A stretch of DNA of 42,340 bases from a virus, in IMG/VR virus record IMGVR_UViG_3300038701_002031, positions 1 to 42,340 of that record; one strand, 5' to 3'. Each line of letters starts with the position of its first letter. Within the stretch, counting starts at the first letter, position 1. Below the pieces are notes generated by a model. It was given only the letters and a program-made list of their open reading frames with translations. It was not told the DNA's origin and did not search any database. Both the position numbers and the translations under genes were made by a program. This document shows, one piece after another, positions 1-9,154 of the stretch.

Positions 1-199
1 TGCGCCCGATACCCGTATCAGTATCGAAGTCGAAGGCCAGCGGAATTTGACCCACAACGCCGCGCAAGAAAACTTGGTTTCCATCACCTACGTAAAGGTT
101 GTCACCAAGTGCGGTGGTGCCCGTGGTGGTGAGGGTCGTGAACGCACCTGCCGCCGGGGTCGTGCCGCCAATGACCGTGCCGTCGATGGTGCCGCCTGT
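1..199. repeat. 199-bp near-identical copy of 40584-40782
   Basis: Bases 1-199 match 40584-40782 with one difference that I can see (position 70 a versus 40653 g, giving Phe versus Leu). From base 200 onward the two copies are still related but clearly diverged. Both copies are in the same frame of minus-strand fibre genes and encode the TLTTTGTTALGDNLYVGDGN segment. The sharp edge at 199/200 looks like recent recombination or gene conversion between two fibre genes. Confidence 0.95.
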
Positions 200-883
200 G
201 ATGGCGACGCTGGAAGCCGCCTGAGTAGCGATGGAGCCAAGGCCAAGGGTGGTGCGTGCAGCAGAGGCGTTGGCGTCATCAATGAGTGAACCGCCAAAAG
301 TGGAAATAGCCCCGACATATCCCCATTGCACCGCGCTGATTACAGTCGCATTAATCTTGCCCAGCTGCGTAAGCTCGCCGTTGGTCAGGGGGTTTGCGGC
401 ATAAGTATCAAGATTGGCGTTCCAAGCCTGAACGGTGACGCCGATGTCGCCACTATCAAGGCCGGTGCCAAGGTCGGAGATAACCTGAAAATTGGTTCCG
501 TCGTAAACCACCTCAACAAACTGGCCGACTTCAATGTCACCAGACTGGATGTCTTGGTCGTTATTCTTTTTCAGATTAACCGCCGTCAGCCCATCAACCG
601 CGAGCGTTGCCGCGCCAGTCGAGGCGTGGTTTGCCAAAAACCCGGTACGAAAGCCGCTCGGCAAAGCCGAAATGCTCTGCCCGGTCGTAATAGTGTAGGC
701 GTTTGAGCTGCCGCCAGTCGTTACCTGCCCGCCAAACTGCTCGATGAAATAGGCGTGCTGAGCCATCATGGCCCGCGCTGAGTTGTTCACCGTGGAGGGC
801 GCTTGCCCCTCTGCCCAATTGATGGAGGCGTCAGCCGTGCTGTTGCTGGCGGCGGTTTTCGACCAATCGTAAATCGTACTCAT
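1..883 (-). CDS. tail fibre / tail tip protein, N-terminal part (runs off the window)
   Basis: An open frame begins with ATG at 883, overlapping the stop of the upstream gene as ATGA, and stays open for 294 codons to base 1. The start reads MSTIYDWSKTAASNSTADAS, followed by a region typical of phage fibre heads (NSARAMMAQH). Residues about 210-294 contain the Gly/Thr/Ala-rich stretch with ITGGTIDGTVIGGTTPAAGA, shared almost residue for residue with the large fibre at 39190-42204. I infer a virion-attached fibre or tip protein used for host contact. The missing C-terminus may be the partial frame at 42204-42340: the leftover bases (one here, two there) make a complete codon. The nucleotide repeat in its last 199 bases is nearly identical to the other fibre gene, so an assembly break is possible. 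The family call is from composition and shared segments, not from a recognised domain. Confidence 0.8.
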   Translation of the reverse strand, partial: MSTIYDWSKTAASNSTADASINWAEGQAPSTVNNSARAMMAQHAYFIEQFGGQVTTGGSSNAYTITTGQSISALPSGFRTGFLANHASTGAATLAVDGLTAVNLKKNNDQDIQSGDIEVGQFVEVVYDGTNFQVISDLGTGLDSGDIGVTVQAWNANLDTYAANPLTNGELTQLGKINATVISAVQWGYVGAISTFGGSLIDDANASAARTTLGLGSIATQAASSVAITGGTIDGTVIGGTTPAAGAFTTLTTTGTTALGDNLYVGDGNQVFLRGVVGQIPLAFDFDTDTGIGR

Positions 884-3800
884 TGAGCTGGCTCTCTCTG
901 CTCTGGGCGATCCTGATTGCGATTGAGCAAGTTGTTGGTAATCCTTGCCTCAAAAATCGCCATCTGGCGTTCTCGTGCTGGCCCCGCAGAACGCATCGCT
1001 TCTGCCGCTCTCGCCATCTCTTCTGGGTTGCTCAAAATCCGAGACATCTCGGCTTTAAGAACCGTTTGCAGGTCATCGCCACCCCAGAGAACACCGCGCT
1101 GGATGCGACTAAGGATGCTGGTGATGCCTCGCGCTTGAACAATACCATAAACCGAGGCGAGAATAACATAGCCTTCTCGCGCTCCTTCTTTCATGCGACC
1201 AGCTTGGTCGATATCAAGCCGGGTCTTGGACGCTCTGGACTGCCTACGCAGGGCGCGCAGATAAGTCCGAAGCTGAGACGTAGCCTCTTCGGAGTACCCA
1301 GCAGCCCGATAGAGGCGCGCAAGGCGGTCGCCATAGTTTCCAGAAATCAGCCGGTCAAGCTGGCGCGCATTGATGAGGTTGCTCCCCTCGTCGCCGGAGC
1401 GCGCTGCTCCGCTAAAGATGGTGTCTGACAGATGGTCAGCAATGGCGGCCCGGAAACCCGCAAGCGCCTCCGGCCCCTCTTCAGCCATGGCCTTGCCGAT
1501 GCGCTCGATGTCAGAGGACGAAGATCGAAGAACGCCTTCAATGCCGCCCTCATTGGCAAGGATGCGCTGGGTTGCATCAAATTGGGCTTCCCGGCCAACG
1601 CGCAGGTTTTCAGCAAACCCCTCAAGACGGCGGGCCTCGCGCTGAGCTTGGGTAAGCATCTGGCTTGCGCGCTGCATGCTGCGACTAGCTTCGCCGCCCC
1701 GCCTTGCAGCGTTGCTCAGCTCATCATAAACCCCAAGACTTTCAAGCACTTGGCGGTTGTTTCTGACAAACCGATTGGCGGCGCGGGAGTTGAACGCCGC
1801 TTCCTCGCCGGAGCCAACGGCTGCTCGGTACATGGCCGAGCGAGCATAGTCCTGCGCTGCCTGACGAGCCACGGCTGCGTTTCCACCAAACTCACCGATA
1901 AGAAGCTGCATGTCATTCAGATTATCGGCAAACTGCGCGCCCTTGAGGCCAGAGCCAGAAGGCCCCATAGAGCCCAAAAACTCATTTAGCACGCTATCGG
2001 AATTGATCTGCTGGCCTGCGCGCAACCTTTCAAGAAGCCGGGCTTGCGGTGTGCCGCTCTCACCAATTCGAGAAACCGTCTCCTCGGTAAAGCGCACTGC
2101 GCCCTGCATTTGCTCTGCAAGCCGAGGGGCGCCCGGCTTTGCTGTCTCAATTGCGCTCTCAAAGATTTTTTTAAAGCCATTGGTCAGCTGCTCGGCTTGC
2201 GAGCTTGGCAACGTGGCAGAAACCGACGACACCAAGGGGCGAAGGCGCGCAATCTCACCCACTGTTGCGGCATCGGCTTGGCCCGGCGGTCGGTCGGCAA
2301 TGCTACGCAAGCGCCTGACTAAGCGCTCCCCCTCGCCCCGTGGCCCGGCGCTGCGCACAGCGTCCTCAAACTCGCGCAAGCGGCGCTGCTCTGCGGTTAG
2401 AGGTGCGCCCTTCTTCACATTGGGAAACATGGAGCGGATAGTGCTTCTGATCTGCACAAACTCAGGCCGCAAAATTTCAAATTCAGAAACGTCTGCCGCG
2501 CCATAGAGGTCACGCTGGCGCTGACGCACTGCGCCCATGGCCCCCTGCTCGGAAAGGTCTCGCACACCGGAGCCAGAGCCGACCAGTTGCTCGGAAAAGG
2601 CCTGAGAGGCCTCCTGCTGAGAGCGAGAAGCTGCCGGGGCCATGATGCCCTCGCCTACGTCTGCAACGCGACCTGCGGCGCTCTGAACGCCCTGCTCGGC
2701 TGCGCCCACAACACGGCCCGCCTCGGCCTGCGCATCTGCTGCTGCGCGCGCTGCCCGGTCACGGGCTGCCTGATTAGCGGCGTCGGGCGATGCGTCTGCC
2801 AATTCATCTGGCCGAAGCGCGCGCCCCGCGCCCTCAGCCATCGCATCATCAAGCGCGGTTCGAGCTGACAGCATTAAATCCGTAGCCGAGACATCGTTGC
2901 CTGCTGCGCGAAGTCGGTCCACAAAGACGCGGGCGCGCTGGCTCATGCCCTCGGTCGTGTCAACGATTGCGCCGACCGGAACTTGGTCAAGCTCTGACGG
3001 GTTGCTGACCGAGGTGCGAAGGTTTTCTAGATTGGCCCGCATGACCGCCATAACCTCATCCATTGCGGCTATGTCTTCGGCGGTCATTTTGGCGTTTCTG
3101 CTCCGGTCAAGGGTGAAGATACCGGCAAGCCCCCTGCGACCAAGCGCGCCGCGACTAAGCGTGGCATCTTTAAAGCTGCCGGTAACGGCGCTAACGCCTC
3201 GACCAAGGCCGCTAAGAGCTGCGGTCGCACCGCCACCAATGGCCGCACCCTCGCCGCCAACACGCAAGCGGGTTTCCAGATTACTTTCGCCATCCCGGCT
3301 GGTTAGGGCCAAGTCTTCCTGCCCTGCGGGGTTTGCCACTACCGCGTCAGACAGAGTTGCGCCGCCGAGGCCCGCAATGATATTGCTGGCGCGCTGGCTG
3401 ATGCGGGGGAGCTTACCGGCAACAGAAGTCGCCACGCGCGCACCCGCTGCACCGGGAACACCAAACTGAAGAACAGCCGAGCTGATGCGCTCGCCCATGC
3501 CGTGGGTTTCTGGAACGGGGATTTCACGCGCAAGAAACTCTTGCGGGCTGACAAATTCGACCTGCTGGCCTTCTGGGCGAAAGACATTAATGCCGCGCTC
3601 AATGCCCTCGACCGCGCTGCCGATTGGGTCCAGCGGGTTAAAGCCAATGTCTTCAGCAAGCGTTGCGGAGCCGCGCGCTGCGTTGCCCGCCGCATTTCCG
3701 ACAACCCTGCCAAGCTGGTTCAAGCGGGCGCGATAGTCGCCAATCTCGTCGGTGATGCGCTCTGGCAAAAACCCCAAAGCTTGGCCCGTACCCTCTCGAA

Positions 3801-4056
3801 ACCGCGCCTGCTCCTCTTCAAAGGTGCTGGTGCGCATCATGCGCTGGCCGCCCTCGTTTCTATAAAACCGGCCCTCCGGCTCTTGTTGGGGCTGGGGTGT
3901 CGGGGAGGCCTGCTGGGCTTGAAAGTTTGGCGGAGGATTTTGCTGGGCGCGGTTTTCGTAATTCAGCAAAGCGCGGCGTGCGTCCTCTCTCGACATGCCG
4001 GTGATGTCGATATACGCGCCGTCGCTGGTCTGAACGTAAGTGGGTTGATTGGTCAT
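880..4056 (-). CDS. large internal virion / DNA-ejection-type protein
   Basis: 1058 residues, very rich in Ala, Arg, Glu and Gln, with long predicted helices. Residues about 1-75 are a Gln/Pro-rich low-complexity head that includes PPPNFQAQQASPTPQPQQEP. Residues about 180-250 are a Gly/Ala-rich, membrane-active-looking stretch (VLQFGVPGAAGARVATSVAG, then NIIAGLGGATLSDAVVANP). The rest is mostly coiled-coil-like. Position and composition match the large internal proteins that podoviruses eject ahead of their DNA to span the cell envelope. No lytic transglycosylase or peptidase motif could be seen. The gene starts by TAATG overlap with the upstream gene and overlaps the next start by ATGA, so it is part of the coupled late operon. 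Function is inferred; an alternative is a minor head protein. Confidence 0.75.
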   Translation of the reverse strand: MTNQPTYVQTSDGAYIDITGMSREDARRALLNYENRAQQNPPPNFQAQQASPTPQPQQEPEGRFYRNEGGQRMMRTSTFEEEQARFREGTGQALGFLPERITDEIGDYRARLNQLGRVVGNAAGNAARGSATLAEDIGFNPLDPIGSAVEGIERGINVFRPEGQQVEFVSPQEFLAREIPVPETHGMGERISSAVLQFGVPGAAGARVATSVAGKLPRISQRASNIIAGLGGATLSDAVVANPAGQEDLALTSRDGESNLETRLRVGGEGAAIGGGATAALSGLGRGVSAVTGSFKDATLSRGALGRRGLAGIFTLDRSRNAKMTAEDIAAMDEVMAVMRANLENLRTSVSNPSELDQVPVGAIVDTTEGMSQRARVFVDRLRAAGNDVSATDLMLSARTALDDAMAEGAGRALRPDELADASPDAANQAARDRAARAAADAQAEAGRVVGAAEQGVQSAAGRVADVGEGIMAPAASRSQQEASQAFSEQLVGSGSGVRDLSEQGAMGAVRQRQRDLYGAADVSEFEILRPEFVQIRSTIRSMFPNVKKGAPLTAEQRRLREFEDAVRSAGPRGEGERLVRRLRSIADRPPGQADAATVGEIARLRPLVSSVSATLPSSQAEQLTNGFKKIFESAIETAKPGAPRLAEQMQGAVRFTEETVSRIGESGTPQARLLERLRAGQQINSDSVLNEFLGSMGPSGSGLKGAQFADNLNDMQLLIGEFGGNAAVARQAAQDYARSAMYRAAVGSGEEAAFNSRAANRFVRNNRQVLESLGVYDELSNAARRGGEASRSMQRASQMLTQAQREARRLEGFAENLRVGREAQFDATQRILANEGGIEGVLRSSSSDIERIGKAMAEEGPEALAGFRAAIADHLSDTIFSGAARSGDEGSNLINARQLDRLISGNYGDRLARLYRAAGYSEEATSQLRTYLRALRRQSRASKTRLDIDQAGRMKEGAREGYVILASVYGIVQARGITSILSRIQRGVLWGGDDLQTVLKAEMSRILSNPEEMARAAEAMRSAGPARERQMAIFEARITNNLLNRNQDRPEQREPAQ

Positions 4057-5417
4057 TAGCCACCCCCAAGAAGGTCGGCACCACTAATGATGGTTGCCCC
4101 CGGCGGAGGCGTGCTTTGCTGACGCCGCTGCCGCTGCGGAAACAGGAAACTTGCATCGAAGTTAGTTCCCTCCGTAACAGCGCCGATGTAATCCTCAAAG
4201 CTAGGAATATCGCCTTGTCGGGTTGCTGGTGCTGACTGCCGCAAAACATTGTAGCGAACGCGCATTGCCTGACCGATCTGGTCGCCAAGACCTTGGAGCC
4301 TTTCAAGCATCTGATCCGGGTCCATGGAAAGGACTTGGTTTCTGGCAAACCGGAAGTCGCTCTCCGTGATGCGACCATCAGGGTTGTTGGCCAAAGCGAC
4401 CGCATAGGCGGCAGACACCGACAATGCAGCAAAGCGCGCGGCCTCCTCGGCGGTCACGTTTCCGTTGCGCTCGAAGTTTCGCTGTTGCTCTTGTGCGAAC
4501 TCGTTGGCGCTGCGCACAGCTTCTTCCTGAAGACCAAGAGGCACAAGGCTTCCAAGCTGAGAAGCCAAAGCAGAGACGCTACGAATTGCGGTGCCGCCCG
4601 GCCCCATGAGCTGCGCCGCGTTAGGCCCAGCCTCATCAATCAGGCGGCCAAGCTCGGTCGCGGTAGCGCCAAACGAAATGCCGGAGTTAACCGAAGCGCT
4701 GAATTCGCTAAAGCCCTCGATGTCCGCAATCGAAAATCCGCCAGTTTCAGAGCTTTCAAACTGACGCAAACGCCCGCGAACCTCGGCATCGCGCAATGGC
4801 TGGTTAGTGCTCTGACTAATGTATTCGATGGCGTTGGTGCGGTTGTTTTGGCGCTGGATATAGCGCTCGCCGGTTTCGGTATCCACGAAAAGATCGTTGC
4901 CCGTATAGGTGCCTTGGCCACCCTGCCCCTGAGACAGCGCGGAGTAAATCTGGGCCTGCTGATACTGGCGCTGAAGCTCGCGGTCTTCCAGAGCGCGCCG
5001 ACCGGAAGGAGACATATCCTCATAATAATGCTGAAGCACCATATCAATCGGAGCCTCAGCAACCACCGCTGCGGTTTGCTCGTCTCCATTTTCCCGATAG
5101 CCTTCAATAAGTATACGCCTGATATTTTCGACGCTGGCGCGTTGCTGATCCTCGCGCTGGAACTCTTGCTGCTGACGTTCCCACAGCTGGTCCTCGCGGC
5201 CCTGAAGCTCCCGCTGCCTGCGGTCATGCTGAATGCCCATGGACGCCAAAAGCGCCGCATCCCCAAAACTGTATTCAGGATTGAGAAAGGCCGATGAGAC
5301 CTGAAACCATTCTTGCGGGCTGAGCGCATTGACAAGGCCGCCCTGTCGCTGAGGGCGCTGGCGAGGCGCAAGGCCCGCCTTGTTTGCATCTGCTGGATCG
5401 AGGACCGTTTTACGCAT
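4056..5417 (-). CDS. virion protein, probable internal / ejection protein
   Basis: 453 residues. A Gln/Arg/Glu-rich coiled-coil segment lies at about residues 60-105 (RQRELQGREDQLWERQQQEF). A mixed region follows, then an Ala-rich helical part, and a C-terminal glycine-rich tail ending SGADLLGGG. No catalytic motif was recognised. It sits between two other large helical proteins, joined to both by TAATG overlaps, which is the usual arrangement of the two or three ejection proteins in short-tailed phages. I infer that it is packaged in the head or tail. A structural role is likely; the exact one is unknown. Confidence 0.7.
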   Translation of the reverse strand: MRKTVLDPADANKAGLAPRQRPQRQGGLVNALSPQEWFQVSSAFLNPEYSFGDAALLASMGIQHDRRQRELQGREDQLWERQQQEFQREDQQRASVENIRRILIEGYRENGDEQTAAVVAEAPIDMVLQHYYEDMSPSGRRALEDRELQRQYQQAQIYSALSQGQGGQGTYTGNDLFVDTETGERYIQRQNNRTNAIEYISQSTNQPLRDAEVRGRLRQFESSETGGFSIADIEGFSEFSASVNSGISFGATATELGRLIDEAGPNAAQLMGPGGTAIRSVSALASQLGSLVPLGLQEEAVRSANEFAQEQQRNFERNGNVTAEEAARFAALSVSAAYAVALANNPDGRITESDFRFARNQVLSMDPDQMLERLQGLGDQIGQAMRVRYNVLRQSAPATRQGDIPSFEDYIGAVTEGTNFDASFLFPQRQRRQQSTPPPGATIISGADLLGGG

Positions 5418-7090
5418 TAGCTGAACAAGCCTCCAAGTGCGCCCGCGCCAAGAACGAACGGAGCCAGCGGGCCAGACGCTAGAGCCGCGCCTGCGCCGCC
5501 AAGGGAACCCAGAGCGCTAAGGCCGCCAGCTGCGCCAGAGAAGCCACCGATAGCGCCCATGAGCGGATTGGTCGATTGAGACGGGCCAGTCTGGGTGGAC
5601 GTGCCGCCAAGGTTACCAAGGCCCGAAACGATACCGGAATACCGGCCAAGCGCATCCCATGGGGCTTGCTGACCAAAGCGGAAGCGCGCGAGGCGGTCGT
5701 TGATCTGCTGCGCCGCCTTGTTCTCAAACGCCGTGCCGACCTGACCAAGCCGGGCTGCGTCTGCAAACATGCTGTCTCGCACAGCCGGTGCCATAGCGAG
5801 GCCCTGAAGGGTCTGACCCTGACGGCCAAGGTCATACTGTTGCAGCTGCCCTGACGCCTGAAGCTGGCGCTGAAGGTTTTGGTTCAACACGTCAGACAGG
5901 GAATTGGCCTGCTGAAGATTGAGCGAGCGGTCCTGAAGCCCAGAAGACGAGAGAGCCTGACCAGCCTGAAGCCGTTGAGCCACATTGCCCTGATCGACGC
6001 CCGTGGCCGCCTGTGCGGCGCTGAGCTGTCGGGCCAAGTCCTGCCCTTGGAACCCGCCCATAAGCTGAGACGCCTGAAGCTGGCGATTAAAGTTTTGGCC
6101 AAACTGGTTGGACAGTGCGCCTGCGCCCAACAGCTGGCGACCGATATCAGCCTCGCGCAAACCTGCCTGCTGGCCGGTTGCTGATAGCGCACGGCCTTGG
6201 CTGGCATCAAAAGCGCTTTGGATTTGCCCGGAGGCTTGAAGTTGACGCGCTCGGTCGGCCTCGAAGGCTTCCATGCGGCGTCGGCTTGCCATTTCGCCAA
6301 TGCTATCGACTAGCGCATTCTGGTGGGCCGCTGAGCCGTACCGACCACCGGAGGAGAACACCGAGCCGATTTGATTTCGGATATCGTCAGCGCTGTTCTG
6401 AATAACTTGGTCGATATACGGGTTCTGGCCCGCCTGACCGCCTGCAATGCCCGCAAGATATTGTTCTGCTGGCGTGCTGCCCGGCTGAGTAAAGGGCTGG
6501 AAAGAGGTCTGGTTGCGAAGCCCGCCTTGCTGGACGTTTTGATAAAACGATTGGGTCGGGTCACCCTGACGCGAGCGATCCATAAGGCCCTGACCGGCGG
6601 TGATGCCACGGCTGGTGAAGGGGTCAATGCGGGACGCCGAGGCTTGGTCGAAGCCCGACGCCACGCGGCCCATAGCCGTTTGCCCGACGCCCTGCGCAGC
6701 GGTTGGCCCCTGATTGTATCGCGGGTCCACCGGGACGCTTGATTGACCCGTAGCCTGACTTGCTGCGGGGTCGATGAGCGGATTGCCGCCTGAGTTGTTG
6801 GCAAACCTGTTGCCGAAAGAGGTTCCGCCCTGAAGAATGTTGCGCGTAGCGGCGACCGACGGCTGCACAAACGGGTTGCCCTGTTGAGCCAAGTCGCGCG
6901 TCTGGTTCAAGCCCTCAAGGGTTGAGCCGTGATATGGGACAACCGTTGAGAAAGGCGCATACTGCTGGCCGAAACCTTGGTCATAAAGGTTCCGCGCCTC
7001 GCCCATTACGTCCGTAAGGTAGGGCTGCTGCCCCGGCCACGGCTCGCTTTCGGTTTTTACGGTTTCAGTGCCGCCGCCACCTTTAGCCAT
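5417..7090 (-). CDS. Gly/Gln/Ser-rich virion protein
   Basis: 557 residues. The N-terminus has the pattern SEPWPGQQPYLTDVMGEARN, followed by QQYAPFSTVVPYHGSTLEGL. I recognise this from structural proteins of many alphaproteobacterial and marine podoviruses, usually annotated only as a phage structural or tail protein. The middle (about 240-450) is built of irregular Gln/Leu/Ala/Ser repeats of helical character, and the end is a Gly/Ala-rich hydrophobic stretch (about 500-557) that could insert in a membrane. Taken with the two genes downstream, I infer a third member of the ejection or internal-protein set. Start ATG overlaps the upstream stop by 8 bases. No enzymatic motif is visible. Confidence 0.7.
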   Translation of the reverse strand: MAKGGGGTETVKTESEPWPGQQPYLTDVMGEARNLYDQGFGQQYAPFSTVVPYHGSTLEGLNQTRDLAQQGNPFVQPSVAATRNILQGGTSFGNRFANNSGGNPLIDPAASQATGQSSVPVDPRYNQGPTAAQGVGQTAMGRVASGFDQASASRIDPFTSRGITAGQGLMDRSRQGDPTQSFYQNVQQGGLRNQTSFQPFTQPGSTPAEQYLAGIAGGQAGQNPYIDQVIQNSADDIRNQIGSVFSSGGRYGSAAHQNALVDSIGEMASRRRMEAFEADRARQLQASGQIQSAFDASQGRALSATGQQAGLREADIGRQLLGAGALSNQFGQNFNRQLQASQLMGGFQGQDLARQLSAAQAATGVDQGNVAQRLQAGQALSSSGLQDRSLNLQQANSLSDVLNQNLQRQLQASGQLQQYDLGRQGQTLQGLAMAPAVRDSMFADAARLGQVGTAFENKAAQQINDRLARFRFGQQAPWDALGRYSGIVSGLGNLGGTSTQTGPSQSTNPLMGAIGGFSGAAGGLSALGSLGGAGAALASGPLAPFVLGAGALGGLFS

Positions 7091-7505
7091 CTTCGTTCCT
7101 CACCGGACGCTCAAAAGTCGTACCTGTGACCTTCCAGTCTGAAAGGTCCTTGGCCCAGCCCTTCCTTCCGTGAACAACCATGCGGTCGCAGCCTTCAAGC
7201 GCAGCCCAGCGGCGCACATTGTCTTGGAAGTGAAGCCAGCTTTTGCGCTCCTCGCCGCCTAAAAGCAGGATTTCGCAAACCTTCAAGCCGGTGCCGAACA
7301 ACGTAATGCACGTCACGGCAGCGGCTTTGATTGTATCATCATCTTTGAAAGCAACAAAGACCTGAAGTGAGCCTCCGCCAACGGCCTGCAAAACGGTTTC
7401 GGGCGTGAAGCGGTCGCCAGAATACTTGCATGCCTTTTCAAGAAGCGGCGCAATCTGGTCCCATCGCTCTAAAACAATGTTAGGCGGAAGTTTGGTGACT
7501 TTCAT
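7083..7505 (-). CDS. small phage protein with GNAT-like pattern
   Basis: 140 residues. The arrangement of an N-terminal helical part, a strand ending in VFVAFKDDD, a central strand with KVCEILLLGGEERKSW, then WAALEGCDRMVVHGRKGWAK resembles the small GNAT-fold-like proteins found in the structural blocks of many podoviruses. Acetyl-CoA binding was not shown by a clear Q/RxxGxG/A motif, so enzymatic activity is doubtful. It starts by TAATG overlap with the upstream gene and ends inside the start of the next. The family resemblance is from memory of the pattern and would need a profile search. Confidence 0.65.
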   Translation of the reverse strand: MKVTKLPPNIVLERWDQIAPLLEKACKYSGDRFTPETVLQAVGGGSLQVFVAFKDDDTIKAAAVTCITLFGTGLKVCEILLLGGEERKSWLHFQDNVRRWAALEGCDRMVVHGRKGWAKDLSDWKVTGTTFERPVRNEDG

Positions 7506-9151
7506 TAAAAGCCTCCGAAGCTATTGACTGTCGGAGATGACAGTGCAGCAAGTTGCTGCTGAATTCCAGACAGGTCTACTTGCGGAATTCCAGAAACCCT
7601 CTGGTCAATCATTGAGCCAATTCGATTATAGTCTATCGCAGGCGCGGGCCGAGACTGGAAGCTCTGAAACTGGTTCTGAAGCTGACCCAGCTGACCCTGA
7701 ATGCCCGACAAGTCTACCTGCGGCGCTGCGGGCTGAGGCAGGGCCGAAAAACGCTGATCCAGCATTTGATTGATTTTTCCGTAATCAATCTGCTGAGGGG
7801 GCGGGGCCTGCGGGATGCTGCCAAGCTGCTGGCGGATATCGTTCTGGTTGGCAATCAGCATATCGAGCCGGTCGTTGTTCTGGAACGAGTTAAGCCGGTC
7901 GGTCAGGCTGCCAATCTGATTTTGTATGCCAGACAGGTCCACCTGCGTGGTCGGCTGCGGCTTCGGCAGATTAGCAAAACGCTCATCAATCCCCGCCATA
8001 ATGTCGCTCTGCATCTGCTGAAGCACAGACGGGTCAAACTGCGGTGCGGGTTCAGGCTGGCCTAAACGCTCATCAAAGCGACCAAGAGTTTGCTCAACGC
8101 GGTTGAGGCGGTCCAGTACGGGGTCGAAACTGATGGGTTGCGGCGACGCTGGCTGCGTCGGCAAGCGGCTCTCCAGCGCGCCAATGCGATCCATGATAGG
8201 GCTGATGTCCACCGGCTGCGGCACTGCGGGAGAGGGTGTTGCGCTGACCTGCTGACTTAGCGCGTCGAGCTGAGACTGAATTCCAGAAAGGTCAATTTGC
8301 GGCTGCTGCGGCATAATCTGCCCAAGAACGTCTCGCGCCTGACCGATCTGCTCTGGCGTCAGCTGGGAAAAGTCTGGGATAAACGGGTTTTGATTGAACG
8401 ACCCACCACCGCCACCGACAGGCTGGCCGCCCACGACTGGCGCTTGGGGCAGTTGCCGGTTTGGGTTTGGTCGATACGAAGGTGGTTGATACGCTGGGGG
8501 CTGCTGGCCGCCTTGCTGCGGGTTATCAAAATACGGAATGCGCAGCGTGTCGCCTTCCCAGAAGTTTGCCTCTGGGTTCATGTAGCCAGTATCAAAGTTT
8601 TGCATTGGAGGAGGTGTGCCGCCACCTGTGCCAAGGCCGAAGCCGCCGCCCCCTCTAGAGCCAACACCACCACCCCCAAGAGCTGGGGCGTTTGTGATGC
8701 CGGGATTGCCACCCTTACTGCCATTTACGGGCTTTACGCCCTTGCCCGGCTTGTCAAAGGGGCCGGGCTTACCGATAGGTACAGGCTTACCCTTTATCGG
8801 GTTGCCGCCCTGCCCCGGCTTGTTAATACCGGGATTGGCCCAGCCACCGGGCTTGCCGCCGCCGATCTTGTCCTGAACGGAGGGGCCGCCAGAAATGGGC
8901 TTGGGCTTGCCGGGCATGGGCTTGCCGGGCATGGGCTTGCCGGGCATAGGCTTACCCTTTTTCAGCCACTCTTGATAGCTAGGCTGGTCAGATGGAGAGC
9001 CGTGATATGTTCCGCCGCCGCCAAACAAAGTGTTGCCCGGCTTGCCGTCAAAGAAGCTACCAATACCATCAAAAAGCCCTCCAGACGGTCCACCGCCGCC
9101 TTTTACTGGCTTCTTAGGGGCCGGGCTTGCGGGTTTTTTGCCTTTGCTCAT
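7505..9151 (-). CDS. repeat-rich fibrous virion protein
   Basis: 548 residues in two parts. Residues 1 to about 230 are Gly/Pro/Lys-rich, low complexity, and include a tandem GKPMP repeat. Residues about 255-548 consist of several heptad-type repeats with a recurring head VDLSGIQ or IDYxxI, followed by a Leu/Gln-rich helix (for example SQLDALSQQV, NQIGSLTDRL, GQLGQLQNQF), spaced by Pro/Gln-rich linkers. This is how trimeric coiled-coil fibres or whiskers look. I infer a neck or tail appendage or a flexible internal protein. The reading frame on the other strand over this gene is long but has no sensible protein composition. ATG overlaps nothing upstream; a gap of three bases separates it from the next gene. 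Confidence 0.7.
   Translation of the reverse strand: MSKGKKPASPAPKKPVKGGGGPSGGLFDGIGSFFDGKPGNTLFGGGGTYHGSPSDQPSYQEWLKKGKPMPGKPMPGKPMPGKPKPISGGPSVQDKIGGGKPGGWANPGINKPGQGGNPIKGKPVPIGKPGPFDKPGKGVKPVNGSKGGNPGITNAPALGGGGVGSRGGGGFGLGTGGGTPPPMQNFDTGYMNPEANFWEGDTLRIPYFDNPQQGGQQPPAYQPPSYRPNPNRQLPQAPVVGGQPVGGGGGSFNQNPFIPDFSQLTPEQIGQARDVLGQIMPQQPQIDLSGIQSQLDALSQQVSATPSPAVPQPVDISPIMDRIGALESRLPTQPASPQPISFDPVLDRLNRVEQTLGRFDERLGQPEPAPQFDPSVLQQMQSDIMAGIDERFANLPKPQPTTQVDLSGIQNQIGSLTDRLNSFQNNDRLDMLIANQNDIRQQLGSIPQAPPPQQIDYGKINQMLDQRFSALPQPAAPQVDLSGIQGQLGQLQNQFQSFQSRPAPAIDYNRIGSMIDQRVSGIPQVDLSGIQQQLAALSSPTVNSFGGF
8895..8960. repeat. 15-bp tandem repeat encoding GKPMP
   Basis: Three perfect and one or two degenerate copies of a unit that reads gggcatgggcttgcc on the plus strand, encoding GKPMP in the minus-strand protein. 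Such repeats expand and contract by slippage and would change the length of the Pro/Lys linker. Confidence 0.85.
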
Positions 9152-9154
9152 GGC

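Noticed and set aside
4293-5297. 334-codon plus-strand frame
   Set aside because: Antisense shadow of the 453-residue virion gene.
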